Source: Burkholderiales bacterium
GTDB lineage: Bacteria > Pseudomonadota > Gammaproteobacteria > Burkholderiales > SG8-41
Direction: 5' to 3'
DNA: 64,000 bases
Assembly (NCBI GenBank): GCA_019635015.1
Contig: JAHCAG010000012.1
Coordinates: 1 to 64,000 of the forward strand
Positions within the stretch are counted from its first letter, which is position 1. Each line of letters begins with the position of its first letter. Both the position numbers and the translations under genes were made by a program. Shown piece by piece: positions 8,639-17,702 of this stretch. Below the pieces are notes generated by a model. That model was not told the origin of the DNA. It saw only the letters and a list, made by a program, of their open reading frames with translations, and ran no database searches.

Positions 8639-10507
8639 TTACTCGTTTTCGCCAACCAGGTGATAACAAGGCGCCTTTTCCATCGTGTATTCACCGGTTT
8701 CCGGGTCACGGCGCGAAACAGTCAGCACATGCCAGTTCTCGTCATCCACCTTCATCGCATCGCCCCGGTAGTAGTAACCCGGCCAGCGGGTTTCCTTGCG
8801 GAACAGCGTGTGTTGCGTGACGCATTCGGCAGCACGATGGCGATGCATCAATTCCCAGGCGCGCAGCAGTTCGTGAACATCCTTCGCCGCCAGATTCTGG
8901 AGGTCTTCCTCCATGATCTTGAGCTTCTTGAGTCCGATATTCAGGAGTTTCTCGTTGGTCATGTAGCCGACGGTCACCCCGCCGCAATACTCGTCCATCA
9001 GTTTCTGCAGGCGGTCCAGGCCCTGCTTGGGATTGATGTAGTGCGGGTTGACATCCCCCGCCACGATCGCATTGCGGTAGGTGTTGTAATGCTCGAGGGG
9101 CTTGTAGATCTCTTTCCGGCGGCGGTTGATCTGCTCATCGGAAACGACAATGCCCTCGGCCTTGCCGTCGTCGATGTATTTGCAGGCGGCCTTCGCGGCG
9201 AGACGGCCCTCCGTGAACGAACCGGACGAGAAGGCGTGCGGCGTTCCGCCGACCGCATCGCCGGCGCCGAACAGGCCTTCGATCGTCGTCATGCGGTTGT
9301 AGCCCCAGAAATACTCGGGCGGCGAGACATCCTCCGGACCCGAGCACCAGGCGCCCGAACCGGTCGCATGCGAGCCCATGACATAGGGTTCGGAAGTGGT
9401 CAGTTCAGGGTTCTCGTTCTTGGGATCCACATCGGTGGCCGCCCACAGCACCGCCTGGCCGACGGTCATGCCGAGGAAGTTTTCCCAGCCGACCTCTTCC
9501 AGGTGCGGGTCCTGGAAGGCCTTCATCGTCACCATGTGTATGGGACCGCGGCCGGCATTCACTTCGCTGATGATGCAATGGTTGCGCAGGCAGGTCGGGA
9601 TCGGCCGGTGTGTCAGGTGCGAAGCCTCCGGATCCAGGTATTCCTTGCCGACCATTTTCTGCAGCTCAGGGAACCACTTGGACTCGTATTCCTCGCCCAG
9701 ACCGTTCTGCGTGTAAGTCTTCAGATGCAGGAAGTAGGCGCCGACAGGACCGTAACCATCCTTGAACCGCGCCAGCACGATGCGGTTTTCCATCTGCGTC
9801 ATCTTGGCGCCGGCGTTGATCATCAACCCGTAAGCCGAGGCGGACGACCAGGGCGCATACCAAGTGCGGCCGGAACCCTCGCCCACCGAACGCGGCTTGA
9901 AGATGTTGGAAGCGCCGCCCGCGCCGCAGATCACGGTCTTGGACTTGAAAACGTGGTAGTTGCCCGTGCGGACGTTGAAACCGACTGCACCTGCAACCCG
10001 GTTCTCCCTGCTTTCATCCATCAGCAGGTGGGTGACGCAGATGCGGTTGAAGACCTTGTCGGCCGATTTCTTGGCGGCCTCGGCCACGATGGGCTTGTAG
10101 GACTCACCGTGGATCATGATCTGCCAGCGACCCTCACGCAGGTAACGCCCGGTTTTCGGGTCCTTCATGATGGGCAGGCCCCACTCCTCGAACTGGTGCA
10201 CCGTCGAGTCGACGTGGCGCGCCATGTCGAACAGCAGGTCTTCGCGCACCATGCCCATCAGGTCGATACGCGCGTAGCGGACATGGTCCTCGGGCTTGTT
10301 CTCGCCCCAGCGGGTGCCCATGTAGCAGTTGATGGCGTAGAGGCCCTGTGCGACCGCACCAGAGCGGTCGATGTTGGCCTTTTCGGCGATCACAATCTTC
10401 TTGTCCTGCCCCCAGAACCGGGCTTCCCATGCGGCACCGGTGCCGCCAAGGCCCGCACCGACGACCAGGACATCGATGCCTTCTTCGACGATCGTTTCGT
10501 AAGCCAT
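8639..10507 (-). CDS. aprA: Adenylylsulfate reductase, alpha subunit
   Basis: FAD subunit of dissimilatory APS reductase, which here probably works in reverse: sulfite plus AMP to APS plus two electrons. It has 622 residues, usual for AprA. The N-terminal dinucleotide-binding motif is VVGAGLGGTGAAWEARFWG (glycines 17, 19, 22), followed by the fumarate-reductase-like FAD fold. Around 395-420 the segment GLFGAGDAVGGTPHAFSSGS is the second FAD contact of this superfamily. Its ATG shares its A with the aprB stop (TGATG), so the two subunits are translationally coupled. Oxidative direction is inferred from AprM, Sat and the absence of dsr or qmo genes in the window. Confidence 0.97.
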   Translation of the reverse strand: MAYETIVEEGIDVLVVGAGLGGTGAAWEARFWGQDKKIVIAEKANIDRSGAVAQGLYAINCYMGTRWGENKPEDHVRYARIDLMGMVREDLLFDMARHVDSTVHQFEEWGLPIMKDPKTGRYLREGRWQIMIHGESYKPIVAEAAKKSADKVFNRICVTHLLMDESRENRVAGAVGFNVRTGNYHVFKSKTVICGAGGASNIFKPRSVGEGSGRTWYAPWSSASAYGLMINAGAKMTQMENRIVLARFKDGYGPVGAYFLHLKTYTQNGLGEEYESKWFPELQKMVGKEYLDPEASHLTHRPIPTCLRNHCIISEVNAGRGPIHMVTMKAFQDPHLEEVGWENFLGMTVGQAVLWAATDVDPKNENPELTTSEPYVMGSHATGSGAWCSGPEDVSPPEYFWGYNRMTTIEGLFGAGDAVGGTPHAFSSGSFTEGRLAAKAACKYIDDGKAEGIVVSDEQINRRRKEIYKPLEHYNTYRNAIVAGDVNPHYINPKQGLDRLQKLMDEYCGGVTVGYMTNEKLLNIGLKKLKIMEEDLQNLAAKDVHELLRAWELMHRHRAAECVTQHTLFRKETRWPGYYYRGDAMKVDDENWHVLTVSRRDPETGEYTMEKAPCYHLVGENE

Positions 10508-10986
10508 CAGTAAGCCACGCCTTTCCTCATCTTGAGACCGTTGGACTTCAGCGTATGCAGACCGCCTTCATCCATGCGTATCCATTTCGGTTCGTTGTAC
10601 AGCAGCTGGCTGTCGCGCATTTCCTTGCTCGGCCCCGGAACCTCAGCCAGCTTGGGAATCGCCGTTCCCCAGGGCTTGGTGGTGATCGGCGACAGGAAAT
10701 TCTTTTCCGTGCCGTTGCGGAACTTGATCTTCCAGGCAATCGTGCCCTTCCGCTCGTCGCGGTCGACACGCACGCTGTGTCCGAGCGGCGCAAAGTCGGC
10801 ATAGCCGCGCACATCGATCGCATGCTGCGGGCAGGCCTTGACGCAGGAGTAACACTCCCAGCACATGTTGGGTTCGATGTTGTAGGCACGGCGGTAGGTC
10901 TTGTCGATGTGCATGATGTCGGACGGGCAGATGTCGACACAATGTCCGCATCCGTCGCACCTTGTCATGTAGACAAAGGTAGGCAT
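10507..10986 (-). CDS. aprB: Adenylylsulfate reductase, beta (iron-sulfur) subunit
   Basis: Electron-transfer subunit of APS reductase, 159 residues. Two ferredoxin-type [4Fe-4S] motifs are clear: CDGCGHCVDIC (cysteines 10, 13, 16, 20) and CWECYSCVKAC (42, 45, 48, 52). The C-terminal half (about 70-159) is the extension that wraps AprA in known structures. The start at 10986 has AAGGAG upstream, and MPTFVYMTRC matches how AprB proteins begin; a longer reading frame upstream overlaps aprM and is not needed. It lies between aprM (43-base gap) and aprA (one-base overlap). Confidence 0.96.
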   Translation of the reverse strand: MPTFVYMTRCDGCGHCVDICPSDIMHIDKTYRRAYNIEPNMCWECYSCVKACPQHAIDVRGYADFAPLGHSVRVDRDERKGTIAWKIKFRNGTEKNFLSPITTKPWGTAIPKLAEVPGPSKEMRDSQLLYNEPKWIRMDEGGLHTLKSNGLKMRKGVAY

Positions 10987-11029
10987 AACTCGGCTCCTTG
11001 ATCTGTTCCGGAAAACTTGCTGTTTGTTT

Positions 11030-11869
11030 TTAGTAGTGGCGCGGCGCTTCGCGCTTGATGCCCAGCCCCATGTCCATCGGAGCATCCCGCAACAGCTCCA
11101 TCGAATGCCTTTGCTGCTGTTCGGGATCATCTCGGGTCAGCGTCGGCAGGTTCTGGACCGTGCCGTTGGCCTCGGACACCCTTTTCTCGAAGGCCGCAGC
11201 AGGCTTGAAGAACATGTGCGCAAACTTCGACCACGGCACCGAGGCGAAAAGCACGGTGGTGGCGAGGATGTAGAGGCCGAACATGACGGTCGAACCCGCG
11301 ATGCCCTTGGCCTGCATCCAGGCCCAGATCAGGCCCAGCGTCACGCTGGCGAGCAGCGACAGCACGAAGAGGTCAGCGTGCATCACGCGGAACGGCGAAT
11401 TGCCCTCGGCGGACACATCAACGCGGATGAAGAACCAGAACCAGTAGCCGCCGACGCAGATCATCAGGCCGCCAAGCCACCACAGCTGGGGCACGATCGC
11501 CGGCGTTACGGTCGCCGCGGTCGGGTAGCAGAACACCATCAGCACGGTGGTTCCCACGTAGAACAGGAAACCGTACATCGTCAGCAGGTGCGCGATGCGC
11601 CGGCGCACGTTGCAGAATTCACCCGAAGTCAGCACGTCCACCACGGCAGTCTGCACCGCGATCGAGACCAGCTCACCACCGCCGACCTGCTTCTTGGCCT
11701 TCGCCTTGGACTTGCGGAAGTTCTCGAAAAAATACCTGGCACTACCTTTGTGCAGGACATCAAACAAGGTCCCTGCCGCGACCAGAATGACCATGATGAC
11801 AACATAAGTCTGCATCATGGCCGGCGAAATGGACGCCGAAAGCTCGGCAAACGGATTGCTTGTGAACAT
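11030..11869 (-). CDS. aprM: AprM-type membrane protein, putative electron acceptor of APS reductase
   Basis: Integral membrane protein of 279 residues with about five hydrophobic segments (near 19-38, 95-117, 124-146, 158-178, 188-208). Arginine/histidine-rich text between them (for example CNVRRRIAHLLTMYG) could bind haem, as in respiratory cytochrome-b-like subunits. First gene of aprM-aprB-aprA. In sulfur oxidisers that lack QmoABC, an aprM gene in this place is thought to anchor AprBA and pass electrons to the quinone pool; that is literature-based and not shown here. The ATG has a purine run GGGGGGGAAG upstream. Confidence 0.88.
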   Translation of the reverse strand: MFTSNPFAELSASISPAMMQTYVVIMVILVAAGTLFDVLHKGSARYFFENFRKSKAKAKKQVGGGELVSIAVQTAVVDVLTSGEFCNVRRRIAHLLTMYGFLFYVGTTVLMVFCYPTAATVTPAIVPQLWWLGGLMICVGGYWFWFFIRVDVSAEGNSPFRVMHADLFVLSLLASVTLGLIWAWMQAKGIAGSTVMFGLYILATTVLFASVPWSKFAHMFFKPAAAFEKRVSEANGTVQNLPTLTRDDPEQQQRHSMELLRDAPMDMGLGIKREAPRHY

Positions 11870-12000
11870 CTTCCCCCCCTGTTTCTCGGTGCTGCGATTC
11901 TAAACAGGCCGTGACCGGCTCAGATGAAAAAAAGGTTATGTCGGCATAGAAAATACTTGGGTTAACGCAGAGTAGAATCGATGCCCCATGGAGGTGCCCC

Positions 12001-12525
12001 CTGAAAATCTGCATTCTGTCTGACAGCCACGATCACCGTGACCCGTTTGCCGCCGCCGTAGCCGAAGCCAGGTCGCTGGGCGCAGAGGCCATACTGCACT
12101 GCGGCGACCTGATTGCACCGTCCACATTGCATGCCGTCACCGGATTCGGGCTGCCCATCCACCTGATCCACGGCAACAACACCGGCGACCTGTTTTACCT
12201 GTCGAAATGGGCCCATGATCCGAAAAACCGCCTGCACTACTACGGCCAGGATGGTTCACTGGTGCTCGCGCAGCGGCGGATTTTCATGGTGCATTATCCG
12301 CACTACGCCAAGGCCATGGCTCTGACCGGCGATTTCGACCTGGTCTGCAACGGCCATGAGCACCGCGCCGTCATCGAACGCATCTGCAACATCAAGGGTG
12401 GCGAGACGCTGCGCATCGATCCCGGCAGCGTGGCCGGCGTCAGCGCTGCAAACACCTATGTGTTCGGTGACCTGCAGACCCTCGAATTCTCGATCCGGCC
12501 GGTTCCCGGATTCAGCAAGCACTAA
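12001..12525 (+). CDS. YfcE/MJ0936-family metallophosphoesterase, CTG start
   Basis: Small calcineurin-like phosphodiesterase, 174 residues. The metal ligands are visible: D-x-H in LSDSHDHRDP (near 8-10), GD in LHCGDLIAP, GNN in IHGNNTGDL, H in MVHYPHY and GHEH in VCNGHEHRAV. The sheet starts immediately at KICILSDSH, so the natural first codon is CTG at 12001. A perfect GGAGGTG lies five bases before it, and nearby ATG codons (11981, 11988) are out of frame. The leader ATGGAGGTG reads only a few codons before a stop. It is divergent from aprM. The in vivo substrate is unknown; family members cleave phosphodiesters such as bis-pNPP. Confidence 0.85.
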   Translation: MKICILSDSHDHRDPFAAAVAEARSLGAEAILHCGDLIAPSTLHAVTGFGLPIHLIHGNNTGDLFYLSKWAHDPKNRLHYYGQDGSLVLAQRRIFMVHYPHYAKAMALTGDFDLVCNGHEHRAVIERICNIKGGETLRIDPGSVAGVSAANTYVFGDLQTLEFSIRPVPGFSKH

Positions 12526-12610
12526 AAATAACAATATAATCAAATAGTTATTAAAATCCGCTCACCGTAGCGGTATATACTCGTCTGCACAACCCAATCG
12601 GACCCGACCC

Positions 12611-13444
12611 ATGGTTACCCGCCTCTCCCCGCCGGGCGCCAAGCCCCTGCCCACCGAAGCACGCCTGATCCGCGAAGAGCCCTATTACGAAGCGGTCGGC
12701 AACGAGATCGCGCTGTTCGAAGCCGCCTATGCCAGCACCCTGCCGGTGCTGCTGAAGGGGCCCACCGGCTGCGGCAAGACCCGCTTCATCGAGCACATGG
12801 CCTGGCGGCTGCAGCGGCCGCTGATCACCGTGTCCTGCCACGATGACCTCACCGCCGCCGACCTGGTGGGCCGCTACCTGATCACGGCCAACGAAACCCG
12901 GTGGGTCGACGGTCCGCTGGCACGCGCCGTGCGCAGCGGTGCGATCTGTTACCTCGACGAAGTGGTCGAAGCCCGCCGCGATACCACGGTCGTCATCCAC
13001 CCGCTCGCCGACGACCGGCGCATCCTGCCGATGGAAAAACGCGGCGAGCTGCTGCAGGCGCCGCCGGAATTCCAGCTGGTGATGTCCTACAACCCGGGCT
13101 ACCAGAGCGTGCTGAAGGAACTGAAACCGAGCACGCGCCAGCGTTTTGTCGCGATCGAGTTCCGGTATCCCGACGCCTCACTCGAGGAAAAAATAATCCG
13201 CAGCGAATCCGCCGCCGACGCGGCAACCGCCGCGGCGCTGGTCCGCCTCGCGCAGATGACGCGCAACCTGAAAGGCAACGGACTCGATGAAGGCGCCTCG
13301 ACGCGGCTGCTGGTCCATGCCGCCAAGCTGATCGCCCGCGGCATACCCGCCGCCGCCGCCTGCCACGGCGCGATTGCGGAAGCCCTGTCCGACGATCCGG
13401 AAATGCTGCGCGCGATCGACGAGTTCGCCGCTTCCGTTTTCTGA
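12611..13444 (+). CDS. MoxR-type AAA+ ATPase of the CbbQ/NorQ family
   Basis: Cytoplasmic AAA+ ATPase, 277 residues. Walker A is GPTGCGKT (50-57), Walker [12 protein letters not shown] (about 115-125), with sensor-1 MSYNPGYQ (about 160-167) and a C-terminal lid. It partners the VWA protein encoded 22 bases downstream. CbbQ-CbbO reactivates inhibited Rubisco, and NorQ-NorD inserts iron into nitric oxide reductase. Neither Rubisco nor norCB is in the window, so the client cannot be named and I leave the symbol blank. A hairpin CCGCT/AGCGG (12558-12573) and a TATACT box (12576-12581) precede it. Confidence 0.9.
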   Translation: MVTRLSPPGAKPLPTEARLIREEPYYEAVGNEIALFEAAYASTLPVLLKGPTGCGKTRFIEHMAWRLQRPLITVSCHDDLTAADLVGRYLITANETRWVDGPLARAVRSGAICYLDEVVEARRDTTVVIHPLADDRRILPMEKRGELLQAPPEFQLVMSYNPGYQSVLKELKPSTRQRFVAIEFRYPDASLEEKIIRSESAADAATAAALVRLAQMTRNLKGNGLDEGASTRLLVHAAKLIARGIPAAAACHGAIAEALSDDPEMLRAIDEFAASVF

Positions 13445-13466
13445 ACGCCGCCGCCCGGCGCAGGCC

Positions 13467-15551
13467 ATGATGAACGCGCCGCTGTCTGCAGCCGAACTCG
13501 GAAAACGGCTCGACTACCTGCTGGGCCCGGTGCTGTCCTCGCGCCGCACCGCGGCACCCCTGGCGCAGGCGCTCTCCACACTCGATCGCCGGCAGCAGGA
13601 TTTCGTGCTGCACTGGGTCGAGGTCATCGACCGCAGCAACTACGAACTGGCCTACCAGTTCGCTGCGGCGGCACCGGCCGCGCTCGGCCGGCTCGACCCT
13701 GCCTCCGCCGAGGCCTGGATCATCCACGCGATGGATGCCTATGACCGCGACGGCCTGTTCCGCGGCAGCGAGGTGTTCAGGCAGTCCGCCCTGTTCCGCC
13801 AGCAGGCCGAGGACAGCCACGCCGCCACCTTCGCCGAATACGCACCGGTGCTCGAACTGTTCGTTTGCGGCCTCGCCGGGCGGCGGCTGAAGCTGGAAAC
13901 CGCCGACGAAGCGAAAACCGACACCGAAACCCTGTTCCTGCCGCCACGCATCGCCCTCTTCCCGGACAAGGCCGACAACTGCGCGGTCTACCGGATCCTT
14001 GTCGTCCTGCTCTGGGCGCAGGGTCGCTACGGCAGCTGGCAGGTCGACCTTAACGCAGCCTGCGCGGCGTGGCCGGATCCGGTACGCGCTGCCGCACTGC
14101 TCGCCCACTTCGAGGGCCTGCGCCTTGAAGCGCGCATTGCCGGGTTGTTTCCCGGCATCGCGCGCACGATGGCAAGGCTGCGCAACAGTCCAGAAGATCC
14201 GCGTTGCGCCGGACTCGCCGCCGCAGGCGCCACCGTCGGCGACAGCCTCGCGCTGCTCGAACGGCTCTATGAATTCCTCGACCCGCCGGAACTGCCCTGG
14301 CAATTCAGCCTGCATGCCGGCGCGAATGACGTACGCGCTGCAAGACTTGCCCGCGAGCGCAGCGAACTTGCCACCGCGCTCGCCGCACTGATGCAACAGC
14401 AGCAGGCACCGGAATCTGCCGTTGCCGCCCCGGAGGGCCGTTTCAGCATCGAGACCGGAGAGTCCCCGGGCACGGACGACAACCCCGAATTCGAACTCCG
14501 GCTCGACGGGAAAGCCGTCACACAGCCTGAACGGCTGACGCGGCTGATCGACTCGATCCTGCAGGACCTGGGCGAAATTCCCGACGAATATCTGCAGGTG
14601 GCCGGTGAAGGCAGGGAAACTGCCGGCGGCGCGGAATCCGGGACCGACGGCACCCCGGATTCCGCAGGCCACGAGCTGGGCGCACACCATTACGACGAGT
14701 GGGATTACAAGCGCCGGCACTACCGAAAAAACTGGTGCGTGCTCCGTGAAATCGACGTCGAGCCGGTCGACGACGGCTTTGTCGATGCCACGCTCGCCCG
14801 CTACCGGCCGCAGATCGCGCAGCTGAAACGGACCTTCGAGATGCTGCGCGGCGAAGACCGCCTGCTCAAACGCCAGCCCGCGGGCGATGATGTCGACTTC
14901 GATGCGCTGGTCGACGGTTACGCGGATCTCAAATCCGGCATGGAACTGCCGGAACGGCTGATGACCCGCCGCCACAAGGCCGAGCGCAACCTCGCCGTGC
15001 TGTTCATGGTCGACATGAGCGGCTCGACCAAAGGCTGGGTCAATGACGCAGAGCGCGAATCACTGGTGATGCTCTGCGAAGCCCTCGAAGTGCTCGGTGA
15101 CCGTTACGCAATCTATGGTTTTTCAGGCGTCACACGCAAACGCTGCGAGATCTACCGCATCAAGCGCTTTGACGAAGCCTGCGACGACACCGTCCGCCGC
15201 CGCATCGCCGGCATCACGCCGCGGGACTACACGCGCATGGGCGCGGCCATCCGCCACCTGACAACGCTGCTGAACGCCGTCGATGCCCGCAGCAAGCTGC
15301 TGGTCACGCTGTCCGACGGCAAACCCGATGACTACAGCGACCACTATCGCGGGAAATACGGGATCGAAGATACCCGGCAGGCGTTGATCGAGGCCCACCA
15401 TGCCGGCATCAAACCCTTCTGCATCACCATCGACCATCAAGCGCGGGACTATCTGCCGCACCTCTACGGACCGGTGAACTGGACTTTGGTGGACAATGTC
15501 ACAAATCTCCCTTTCAGGGTGTCGGACATATACCGGAAACTGACCCGATAA
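13467..15551 (+). CDS. CbbO/NorD-type von Willebrand factor A protein
   Basis: Partner of the upstream AAA+ ATPase, 694 residues. The N-terminal two thirds are helical and acidic. A low-complexity spacer (about 300-420, rich in E, G and D) leads to a C-terminal VWA domain with an intact MIDAS: MVDMSGSTKGW (DxSxS, near 510) and LSDGKPDDY (near 613). The start at 13467 (two ATGs in tandem) lies just after the ATPase stop; an earlier in-frame ATG lies inside the ATPase gene and is rejected. Known pairs dock on the client complex through the VWA metal site. The client is unknown here. Confidence 0.88.
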   Translation: MMNAPLSAAELGKRLDYLLGPVLSSRRTAAPLAQALSTLDRRQQDFVLHWVEVIDRSNYELAYQFAAAAPAALGRLDPASAEAWIIHAMDAYDRDGLFRGSEVFRQSALFRQQAEDSHAATFAEYAPVLELFVCGLAGRRLKLETADEAKTDTETLFLPPRIALFPDKADNCAVYRILVVLLWAQGRYGSWQVDLNAACAAWPDPVRAAALLAHFEGLRLEARIAGLFPGIARTMARLRNSPEDPRCAGLAAAGATVGDSLALLERLYEFLDPPELPWQFSLHAGANDVRAARLARERSELATALAALMQQQQAPESAVAAPEGRFSIETGESPGTDDNPEFELRLDGKAVTQPERLTRLIDSILQDLGEIPDEYLQVAGEGRETAGGAESGTDGTPDSAGHELGAHHYDEWDYKRRHYRKNWCVLREIDVEPVDDGFVDATLARYRPQIAQLKRTFEMLRGEDRLLKRQPAGDDVDFDALVDGYADLKSGMELPERLMTRRHKAERNLAVLFMVDMSGSTKGWVNDAERESLVMLCEALEVLGDRYAIYGFSGVTRKRCEIYRIKRFDEACDDTVRRRIAGITPRDYTRMGAAIRHLTTLLNAVDARSKLLVTLSDGKPDDYSDHYRGKYGIEDTRQALIEAHHAGIKPFCITIDHQARDYLPHLYGPVNWTLVDNVTNLPFRVSDIYRKLTR

Positions 15552-15672
15552 CAGCCTGCTCAACTGGACATTCTCCAGTTGCAGTAACAGACTGACTGGA
15601 ATCCGATCACAGCATCCCCGACATCATTGCGCACTGTCCGGGAAAACAAATGATCTGCTGCAAATCCAGAGC

Positions 15673-17220
15673 GTGACATCCGTGAACGCATGCGATCCGG
15701 ACATTTTCGCTCAATACTCCGTACTCGCCGACTCCCTGCCGGTCGCAGTCGTGTTTGTATCGTCCGATGGCCGCATCGCGATGGCCAACCAGCAGGCCGA
15801 AAACCTGTTCCGTTACGAACGCGGCGAACTCCCGGGAAAGGCGATCGAGGTGCTGGTTCCCGCCCGTTTCGCCCACCATGAAAAGTTGCGCAGCAAATTC
15901 CTGGCCCATCCCGAATCACGCCCGATGGGCGTCGGTCGTGACCTCTATGCGCGGCGCAAGGACAGCAGCGAATTTCCGGTCGAAATCGGCCTCAGCAAGC
16001 TGCAGGCCGACGGCAAAAACTACGTGCTGGCAACCGTTGTCGACATCACCGAGCGCAAGCGGCTTGAAGAACGTTTCCGCTCCACCGTGGAATCAGCACC
16101 CACAGCGATGGTGATGATCGACCGCAAAGGCCACATCGTGCTGGTCAACGCCGAAACCGAACGCATGTTCGATTACAGACGGTCCGCGCTGCTGGGCCAG
16201 CCGGTGGAAACCCTGATCCCGCAGCGATTCAGCGCCAATCATCCTGCAATGCGCAGCGGGTTCTTCGAAAAGCCATCGGCACGCGCCATGGGCAGCGCGC
16301 GCGACCTGTATGCCCGGCGCAGCGACGGCTCGGAATTTCCGGTGGAAATCGGCCTGAATCCCGTCGACGCCCCGGACGGGCCCTTCGTGCTGGCCGCCAT
16401 CGCCGACATCACCTGGCGCAAACAGGCCGAAAACACCCTGCGCAGTGCCAACGAGGAACTGGAGCGCCGCGTGGCCGAGCGCACGGCCGAACTCGCCGGA
16501 CGCGCGGAAGAACTCGCCCGCGCCCGCGACGCGCTGGAACGCAGCAATCTCGACCTGCAGCAGTTCGCTTATGTCGCCTCCCACGACCTGCAGACGCCGT
16601 TGCGCAACATAGCCGGCTTCGCGCAGCTGATGCAGCGCACTTACCAGGGCCGGCTGGACACTACCGCGGATGACTGGCTGCAGCGCATTGTCAACGGCAC
16701 CCAGCGCATGCATGCGCTGGTGCGCGACCTGCTCGCCTTCTCGCGCGTCGATTCCGCCGCCCGGCCGTTTGGCGCGGCCGACCTGAACACGGTGTTTGAC
16801 GACGTGTCCTCCTGGCTGAAACCGGCCATCGACGGCGCCGGCGCCATTGTGACCCGCGACACCCTGCCGATTGTCATGGGCGACGCCAACCAGCTCGCAC
16901 AGCTGCTGCAGAACCTGATCGGCAATGCAATTCTCTACCGGGGCGAAGCAGCGCCCATAATCCATGTGTCCGCGCAGGCGACGAACGGACACTGGACAAT
17001 CGCCGTGCGCGACAACGGCATCGGCATTGATCCGCGGCACCACGAGCGGATTTTCGAGATTTTCCAGCGCCTGCACACCCAGCGCGAATATCCGGGCACC
17101 GGCATCGGTCTCGCGGTCTGCCGCCGCGTCGTCAACCGGCACGGCGGCAGGATCTGGATCGAGTCGGCGCCGGGAGCCGGCAGCGCTTTCCTGTTCACTT
17201 TGCCCGGAACACCGGAGTAG
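15673..17220 (+). CDS. PAS-PAS sensor histidine kinase, soluble
   Basis: Cytoplasmic sensor kinase of 515 residues starting with GTG. Two PAS domains (about 10-125 and 135-250) are clear internal repeats: both end with SEFPVEIGL and a C-terminal cap VDITERK / ADITWRK. A coiled coil (about 255-295) joins them to HisKA, where H304 in YVASHDLQTPLRN is the phosphorylation site. HATPase_c motifs follow: LLQNLIGNAILY (N box), DNGIGIDP, FEIFQRLHT and GTGIGLAVCRR. There is no membrane segment and no obvious cofactor-binding cysteine or histidine in the PAS domains, so the signal is open. It is co-transcribed with the response regulator four bases on. Confidence 0.93.
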   Translation: MTSVNACDPDIFAQYSVLADSLPVAVVFVSSDGRIAMANQQAENLFRYERGELPGKAIEVLVPARFAHHEKLRSKFLAHPESRPMGVGRDLYARRKDSSEFPVEIGLSKLQADGKNYVLATVVDITERKRLEERFRSTVESAPTAMVMIDRKGHIVLVNAETERMFDYRRSALLGQPVETLIPQRFSANHPAMRSGFFEKPSARAMGSARDLYARRSDGSEFPVEIGLNPVDAPDGPFVLAAIADITWRKQAENTLRSANEELERRVAERTAELAGRAEELARARDALERSNLDLQQFAYVASHDLQTPLRNIAGFAQLMQRTYQGRLDTTADDWLQRIVNGTQRMHALVRDLLAFSRVDSAARPFGAADLNTVFDDVSSWLKPAIDGAGAIVTRDTLPIVMGDANQLAQLLQNLIGNAILYRGEAAPIIHVSAQATNGHWTIAVRDNGIGIDPRHHERIFEIFQRLHTQREYPGTGIGLAVCRRVVNRHGGRIWIESAPGAGSAFLFTLPGTPE

Positions 17221-17224
17221 AGCC

Positions 17225-17677
17225 ATGACCAATGAACTGATGGGCGCAAAACTCGCCAACATCCTCCTGGCCGAGGACAACGAGGACGATGTCGTGCTGA
17301 TGCGGCACGGTTTCGAACTGGCGAAGCTCGCCGTCGGACTGCATCATGTGGAAAATGGCCATGAGTGCATGAATTTCCTGCGCAAAACCGGCAAATACGC
17401 GGATGCACCGACACCGGACATCGTCCTGCTCGACCTGAACATGCCTATCATGAGCGGACGCGAAGTGCTGGCCGAACTGGTCGCGGACGAAAAACTGAAC
17501 CACATCCCGGTGGTGATCCTGACCACTTCGGCCGAGGACCAGGACATCCTCAGCATGTACAAGCTGCGCTGCAGCTCCTACATCGTCAAACCGGTGGATT
17601 TCGACCAGTTCCTGCGCGTCATCCGCGGCATCGGGGATTACTGGCTGACCATCGTGGTCCTGCCGCGGCGACCCTGA
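17225..17677 (+). CDS. Single-domain response regulator (Rcp1-like)
   Basis: Receiver-only protein, 150 residues. Acid pocket E17/D18, phospho-acceptor D70 in IVLLDLNMPIM, T100/T101 in ILTTSAEDQ and K122 in YIVKPVDF are all in place. No DNA-binding or enzymatic output domain follows, so it likely passes phosphate on or acts by protein contact, as Rcp1-type regulators of PAS/phytochrome-class kinases do. It starts four bases after the kinase stop and converges with scpB 25 bases beyond its end. Confidence 0.93.
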   Translation: MTNELMGAKLANILLAEDNEDDVVLMRHGFELAKLAVGLHHVENGHECMNFLRKTGKYADAPTPDIVLLDLNMPIMSGREVLAELVADEKLNHIPVVILTTSAEDQDILSMYKLRCSSYIVKPVDFDQFLRVIRGIGDYWLTIVVLPRRP

Positions 17678-17702
17678 GCAGGCCCGTCACAAACGCGACG
17701 GA

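Noticed and set aside
8621..10513. 630-codon plus-strand frame opposite aprA
   Set aside because: Covers exactly aprA in reverse; GC-rich codon use in the real gene leaves the opposite frame open by chance.
12993..14975. 660-codon minus-strand frame opposite the CbbO/NorD-type gene
   Set aside because: The plus strand carries Walker and MIDAS motifs in frame; the reverse frame has none.
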